Below are positions 58,155 through 64,000 of a stretch of DNA of 64,000 bases, piece by piece. Position 1 is the first letter of the stretch; every line of letters begins with the position of its first letter. The DNA is from Vitrella brassicaformis. Lineage: Eukaryota > Sar > Vitrellaceae. The position numbers and the translations under genes were made by a program. The stretch is taken from contig CDMY01000193.1 in assembly GCA_001179505.1 (NCBI GenBank), positions 62,001 to 126,000 on the forward strand, read 5' to 3'. A model generated the notes under the pieces. It did not search any database. It worked only from the letters and a program-made list of their open reading frames with translations, and was not told the origin of the DNA.

Positions 58155-61100
58155 TCAACTTTTCTTGACGGCTGGTGCCTGCAGCACGTCCACAATCTGG
58201 GAGATGGCCGCGGACGTCATGCTCCTGACGACGCCCGTCGCCTCCCCCACCCCCATGGACCCCTCCCCCACCTTTCTGGCAATCGAGTGCACCGCCCCCT
58301 GCTTGTCGCGCCGCAGCAGCTGGATGGCCACCAGCCCTATGGAAGGCACCGACAGGCCCAGGCATTTGCTCTCCTGCCCCTCCGCCTCTCCCCCTCCCTC
58401 CCCGTCTTCGGTCTTGACGCGTGCCATGACTGCGTTGCTGAGGGTCTTTTGCACGTCGAGGTGCTTCATGATGGGCACCAGGTACCGCCACGCCATCGAG
58501 GCCCTCTCTCCCATGTCCACCACTTTCTGGGGCAGGTCGGTCAGGCCCACAGGCTCGGGCTCGGCTGTTGGGGACGAAGCCGACTCGCCACCATTATCGC
58601 CACCACCATTAGTCGTCGTCGCCAGGTCGGTGAGGACTTTCTGGAAGCCTTGAGACATGAGCGTGATGGATGAGGAGTCCGTATCGTCACTGACGTTGTT
58701 ATCGTCCTGTTTGCCTGTCTCTTCTGTCTCATCCTTGTCCTTTTCCTTGCCCTTTTCCTCCTGGTGCCGTCTCGATGGCCGACCACTTTCCTCTCCAGCT
58801 GTTGAAGGGTGGTAGAAGAGCTCCACACGAGGAGGGCCGTAGGGGTGATACCGTGGCCTACAGGCAGTGAGCCTTTGCAGCATCGAGCTCGGCGTCAGCT
58901 GCCCCCCGCCCCCCTCCCCCTCTGCCTCTCCGTCTCCGTCTCCCTCAGTGCATCGGCCCATGACGAGCATGTCGTCCAGCTCGTCTTTGAAGCGAGACGA
59001 GGAGGACCGCGGGTCGGGGTCCATGTCCATGAAGGCCCGCTCGGCATCGCTCGTGGGCCCCGGTGGCAGCATGTCCATGTCCGTCGTCAGTGTGGCGTCG
59101 TCGGCCTCCGTCTTCAGGTGGCTCTTTCCCCTCTTGCTGCGGCGGGCGGGGCCGTACTTGGTGGGCATGTCTTTGTGTTTGTGTGTGTAGGGGGAGATGC
59201 CGAGGGAGGGGGTGGGGCTGAGGGACGATGTGCCGCCCATTGCAGCAGCAGCAGCAGCAGCAGCACTGTAGTGGTGGCCGCCGAGCGACCGGTCGATGTC
59301 GTACATGGCTATGGCGCCATCCTGCACAGCACACATGACAGACACGAAGGAGAGAAAGAAAAAGAGACACAGCTGGCACCAACCATCACCAAGGCAAGGC
59401 AGGCACCACCTCCCGATTCGGCCCAGCCCACATACCTCCATGTGTGCATCAGCAGCAGCAGCAGCAGCAGCGTGTGCGTGTGCGTGTGCGGCGGCTGAGG
59501 ATTGCGCCACGGCCTCACTGAGCATCTGAGCCATGTGATACTGGTGTGCTGCCTCGCTGGCCAGGAGCATCTGGGCGCCCAGCTCGTTGGCCATCGGGGT
59601 CCATGTGGTCGCCTTGGCCATGACGGGCGGCTGGCGAGAGAGCTTGGCGCGCACCCGCTGATGGACGACACTGAGAGGGAGGCGCCGCATGTGCTCCAGG
59701 TGGAGACGCTGGACCAGACCCCACAAGTCACTGACACGACAATGGGTGGATAGGCATAGCATAGGCAGATAGGGAATTCATGGGAGACAATTTAGGCGAA
59801 CCATCGATATGCCAATCTCAGGAGATCTTCGTTCTTGAGCAGACAGATGCGCTGCCCTTGCTCAGTGCCTGCGACAGTACAGGACATCACTCACATCAAT
59901 CAATGCCTTCAAGGTACACTGACTGCACTTAGGTAGGTAGGTATCATCAGACCAGACCGCATACACACCTGAGAGTCCCTTGAGACGGATGCATCGGCGG
60001 AGCATTTCTCGCCCGGCCTCACCCAGTGTCAGCGTCATGCCATCCTCATACTCAAACCGCTGCAGCACACACGCACACGAACATACCATGGATGCGACAC
60101 CTATCGATGTAGCCCGCCTTCTCATTTCCCCACCCTGACCAGTTTCGGCGGGATGGTTGAGACCTCACAGAGCCCCAGCAGGTCGTCCTTGCTGATCTTG
60201 AGCCCATGTATGGTGACCTCTTCGACACCCGTCTCCCTCCTCCGCAAGTATCCCTCCACCTTGACACGTCGCGACTTTGGCGGCGGCCGGTAGCGCTCCT
60301 CCTCCTCTATTATCACCTGACCCGTGCCGCCCACCTCCAGCAACTTGGGCACTCGCAGGCCACCCGACACACGACGCGGCACGTACTCGTCCTCATCCTC
60401 ATCGCTGCTCTCCCCCTTGGTGCCGTCCTGGCTCTCGCCCTCCATCTCCGGACGCCACTCGTCCGACCCGTCATCGGCAGGGGGGTCCTCAGCCATTGAC
60501 ATACCAGGGGGAGGGGGCGTCACCGCCTTGCTTGTGGCGCGACCGCCTCTGCGCCCCTTGGCGCCACGGCCCCTCCCTCTCCCCTTGCGCGGCGACACGT
60601 TCCAGCCGCCCCGGGTAGACCCACGCGGGCGGCCTTTGGGTCGGCCGCGGGTGCCCTTCTTGCCCCTCGTGCAAGGCCCCTCTTCGTTGGAGCCCGGGGA
60701 GGGGGACCGAGTGAAGAAGGGCATCATCATACTGTGGGGACGACCGCAGGGGAGACACACATACATGTGTGTGTCTCTGTTTGAGTTGTTCGCCTGTATA
60801 TCGTACCGTGGTGGGAAGGGGAAGGGCATGAAGGGGCTGAAGTGCGGGTAGTGCATCTGGTACTGCATCAGCCGGTGCATCACGTCGAACGGCATGCGGC
60901 CCTCATAACCCAAGTAGCCCGCACCCTCCCCCGCACCACCCCCTTCTCCGTCGTGTGCCCCGTAACCATCAGCACCAGCAACGTCATCACAATCACCACC
61001 GCGGCCGACCAGGGCCTGGAAGGAATTAATTGACCCAAACTATGTGTCTCTCGGGTTTCCGTGCAGTGCAGTGCCGTGCTCTGCTGTGTGACCTACCTGC

Positions 61101-61939
61101 TGTCTTAGGTCTCCGCTGATTTGTCTGAGACCGTGTGGTCCTTCGCTGCTGTCCGGGCCAGCCATCGATCGCAGCATCAGGTCGTCGCTGGTTCCGTTAG
61201 TGTCGGTGGCGCGGCCGGCCCGTGAAGGAAGGGGCAGGTGCAGGTGAGACGGGAGCCTGCACGAGCAGGACAATGAGGGAGGGGATCTGTGTGTCAGGAG
61301 TGTGGGGCTCACGTGACTTGTGATTGTCCGGGAGGCGATGAAGGTCCAGCCTGGGAGGGACAAGAGACACAACACCATGTCTGTCTACCACCGATGTCTC
61401 CCTCCCTCCCTCCCTCAGTCACTCACCTGTTCCTTGCCCCCATTCTCTCTTTGTTGTAGCTCCTCGGCATCGTCTCCCCCCAGCAGTTTGAGCATTGTGT
61501 CCACCTCTTCATCCATCGCCCTGCTCCCTCTCTCACACCCGTCCGTCGCCCCAAATCTCACCTCGTCGGCACCTTCACCCAGCACCTCCCCATCCGTCCC
61601 AGGGGGCAGCACCACACCCAGTGCTTCACGGCTCGGCAAACAGAAGGAGGTCGTAGCTGGAGGCCGATCGGCTGCCGCGGGGATGATGTGGCGGCCGCGT
61701 TTCGGGCCGCCGAGGGCTGGTTTGTCTCTGCGATTGGCGTGCCCCTGTCGCTTGTCTCTGTGTATGTCGTGTGGGACGAGGTCGTCGAGGTCACTGTGGT
61801 TGGGAATCGACCGCTGCTGTGCCGTGTTCCTCTCGGACTCGACCTTCTCGAGGGCCTCCTCCAGGTCCTTCTCAGTCGACATCAGGGGGTAGGGGCCGGG
61901 CTGGTGGGCTCCGTCACTTGTCGGGAGCAGCCCTGACAT
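58155..61939 (-). CDS. AT-hook nuclear protein
   Basis: Nine exons: 61427-61939, 61313-61350, 61097-61256, 60807-61015, 60134-60731, 59969-60059, 59802-59868, 59436-59730, 58155-59321; 1045 residues. The N-terminus has a short coiled coil (TEKDLEEALEKVESE). Residues 335-344 are RGRPKGRPRG, tandem AT-hook cores, in an Arg/Gly-rich segment, which suggests minor-groove binding at AT-rich DNA. After an acidic linker a conserved-looking helical region runs through YEDGMTLTLGEAGREMLRRC, GQRICLLKNEDLLRLAYR and LWGLVQRLHLEHMRRLPLSV. Poly-Ala and poly-His/Ala tracts follow, and a C-terminal helical domain (LDVQKTLSNAVMARVKTEDG, SIGLVAIQLLRRDKQGAVHS). No zinc finger or enzyme domain. Likely chromatin-associated; family not recognised. 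Confidence 0.72.
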
Positions 61940-62488
61940 AGCGGGAGGGTTGGCCTGATGTGACGAAGGGGGTGTACAGCGATGGTTGTCCGGTCGTGTC
62001 TTGGGTCGTGTCTTCGGTTTTCAAAGCATGAGAGAGCGGTTGGCAGGGGGCGGTGTGGACCTGTAGGCCCGGTGGGGACAAGACTCACAGACCCCCCTGC
62101 GGCGCACAGGACGCCCTGCAGCAGACCGAGCGACGGCTTGTCGTTCGAGAGAAGGCTCAAGAGAGAGAAGGCGAGTGGGACAGAGTCACGTGTCCCGCTC
62201 TCAGTCCCAGCCGTCCGTCACAAACGCGTGAACGGAATACTGTGGTGTGGAAAGGGACGGAAGAGGCAATGCGCGCAGGAACGCCGGGGCTGCATAGCAT
62301 GCAGACGCCCACACAAGCCCCCAGGCAGATCCCTCCCTTCCCTCCCCTCCCCTCCATTCTCCCCCTCCCGACCGCTGGCAGCTAAAGGCTGACCTCAGCT
62401 GAGGTCTCTGCTCCATCAAGGCGTTTGCGGCGAGAGGCGCGAGCTCACCACAGGGAGGCGAACCCTGCAGAGGAACGCTTTGGACGCC
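61940..62488. other. Divergent upstream region of AT-hook and DOHH genes
   Basis: 549 bp between starts at 61939 (-) and 62489 (+). GC-rich with CTCCC runs. Short frames here (e.g. 61982-62392) lack any domain or exon chain and are treated as chance. Confidence 0.45.
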
Positions 62489-64000
62489 ATGTCGGGAGTT
62501 GTTGATGGTGTTGATAGTGATGTGTTTGGATGTCCTCATATCTCGACTATCCGGGCGGTCATCGGCAGTAACGACGCCAGCATCGTAGAGAGGATGAAGA
62601 TGCTCTACTACGCCAGACACAAGGGAGGGCCAGAGGCAGTGGAGGCACTGCAGCTGGGACTGAACACCAGATCCAACCTCCTCAGGTGCGGTAGCCACAA
62701 CAAATGAACAAGAGATCCCGCAGTTAGAGAGATGATGCTGTCGGTGTGTGTGTTTGCTGCGCTGCTGCGTTGTGTGTCTATGAGCAGGCACGAGATAGCG
62801 TATGTGTTGGGTCAGCTGGGGGAGCCGTCTGCCATCCCCATTCTTACGCAGCTCCTCAGCGACCCAGCAGAGGACGATATGGTTCGCCATGAGGTAGGTG
62901 ACCGCATTGATACACACACACACACACACACACACAGACACAGACTGTTGTGATTCATGCCGGCCGCGTGTCCTTGCTCCAGGCTGCTGAGGCCCTGGCG
63001 GCCGTCAAATCGACCGAGAGCCTGGATCTGGTGAGCCTTTTTGGGGTGTAGACACGACACGATGTGGAGAATAAGTGCGTCCGTTATGCCATATACATTC
63101 AGATCCGCGAGTACGCTTCTGATGCCTCCCTCCCCGCCGTTGTTCGCGAGACCTGCGAACTGGCAGTGAGGTCGCTGGAGGACAAGAAGGAGGAGCAGGA
63201 ACCATCAGATGCCGACCCATCACCACCAGCAGCAGCGGCTGATGAGAGCGATAAGGACCAGCGGCATCAAGAGGAGGCGACTCAGAGGGGCAAGGGGTGG
63301 ACGCTCCACAAGTTAGTCGATGGCGAGGCCTGCAGAGAGAATGAATGACAACACAGCTTAAGACACCTGGATGTGATGTGTGTGAATGTGCGGTGGGTGA
63401 TTGGTGCAGTCCTGTTGGTGCGCCATCGGCCGCGGGTGCGGACTCGTCCGTGAGCCCCTACAACACCGTCGATCCCCTCGCCACCAAGAAGGGCTACCGC
63501 AAGCAAGACATCCCGGCACTGCGCCAGACACTCCTCGACCACACATCCCCCCTCTGGCTCAAGTAGGTAGACGAATCAAGGCCAGCGAGTCAGTCGATCC
63601 ACACAGACGCTGTTTGTCTGTTTGTCTGTCTGTCTGGTCGTGTGTGTGTATGTGTGTGTGACCAGGTACGAGAGTCTGTTTGCCTTGCGGAATCTGGGTG
63701 GCAGTGGTGCTGTGGAGGCAGTGTCGAGAGCCCTCACGGACGACCGGACGTCAGCTCTCTTCAGACACGAGGTGAGGCGAAGCAGGCGGGCGGCTGGACA
63801 CGCAGTCAACCTGAGAGAGCGGAAGGAGCGATGGCATCCATCGAATGGTCCACTTATTTTATTGTGCTTGTGTGTGTGGATTGCGTCAGTTGGCGTTTGT
63901 GTTGGGTCAGATGCAGAGTGAGGACAGCGTGTCGGCGCTGGTTCAGTGCCTGGGTGACGCTAGCGAGCACCCGATGGCACGGCACGAGGCGGCACTCGCT
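62489..64000 (+). CDS. DOHH: Deoxyhypusine hydroxylase (3' end beyond window)
   Basis: Seven exons are visible: 62489-62685, 62788-62893, 62983-63030, 63103-63311, 63410-63562, 63666-63771, 63890-64000 (cut by the window edge). HEAT-like repeats carry the four His-Glu iron-binding motifs: RHEIAYVLGQLGEPSAI, RHEAAEALAAV, RHELAFVLGQ and RHEAAL at the window end. Other family blocks are MLYYARHKGGPEAVEALQLGL, LIREYASDASLPAVVRETCELA, SPYNTVDPL and RQTLLDHTSPLWLKYESLFALRNLG. DOHH is the non-haem di-iron enzyme that completes hypusine on eIF5A. A 40-residue charged/Ala-rich insertion lies between the two halves. The donor after exon 4 (AA|GTTAGT) was chosen because it alone gives correct phase. Confidence 0.93.

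Noticed and set aside
61982-62392. Plus-strand frames upstream of DOHH
   Set aside because: No start context, domain or splice chain; treated as promoter/5' UTR sequence.

Overview
The window is nuclear DNA from a photosynthetic eukaryote with intron-dense, compact, GC-rich genes. Spliced coding sequence gives a membrane-anchored plastid-type rubredoxin and a bacterial-type sigma-70 factor, both behind hydrophobic N-terminal leaders as expected for a complex secondary plastid. It also gives ordinary eukaryotic genes: AMPK gamma, p24, Notchless, UBE2H, deoxyhypusine hydroxylase and a DBH-like monooxygenase. Gene spacing of about 3.5 kb, introns of roughly 50-150 nt that often end in (TG)n-CAG, and the plastid genes fit a chromerid alga, most likely Vitrella brassicaformis. 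The species call is inference from these traits; no database was consulted. Exon models were built by hand from GT/AG (once GC/AG) borders, and reading phase was checked across every junction given.

Layout: 1-655 tail of an unrecognised + gene; 954-1372 (-) small secreted Cys-rich protein; 2264-3185 (-) rubredoxin RBD1; 3447-4827 (+) RING-like zinc finger protein; 5751-7450 (-) coiled-coil protein interrupted by an in-frame TAG; 7642-8301 (+) secreted NHR-like protein; 9354-12928 (-) AMPK gamma/SNF4; 13425-14237 (-) p24/TMED; 14461-18098 (+) fusion of aminopeptidase P N-domains with a spastin-like AAA ATPase; 18741-19620 (-) YdeI family; 20296-20595 assembly gap; 20958-23400 (+) mitochondrial redox-dead thioredoxin-like protein; 23703-26621 (-) Notchless; 26817-28717 (+) unknown; 29457-33056 (-) multi-TM PAS protein; 33343-34459 (+) MTHFR-like; 34709-37759 (+) plastid sigma factor; 38255-42382 (-) protein with repeated C-[ST]-F-x-P motifs; 42505-48500 (+) giant acidic-repeat protein with a WW-like domain; 49142-50496 (+) UBE2H; 53915-56699 (+) DOMON/copper monooxygenase; 58155-61939 (-) AT-hook protein; 62489-64000 (+) deoxyhypusine hydroxylase, cut by the window end.

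Many genes sit in divergent pairs with short shared upstream regions (122-550 bp), so bidirectional promoters are probably the main regulatory unit. Intergenic stretches are microsatellite-rich (CA/TG, CAGA/TCTG, CCAT/ATGG), and most open frames in them are low-complexity artefacts. The most novel item is the APP-AAA fusion at 14461-18098. Next come the acidic-repeat protein at 42505-48500, the in-frame TAG in the coiled-coil gene, and the redox-dead thioredoxin-like protein with a Trp-rich tail.
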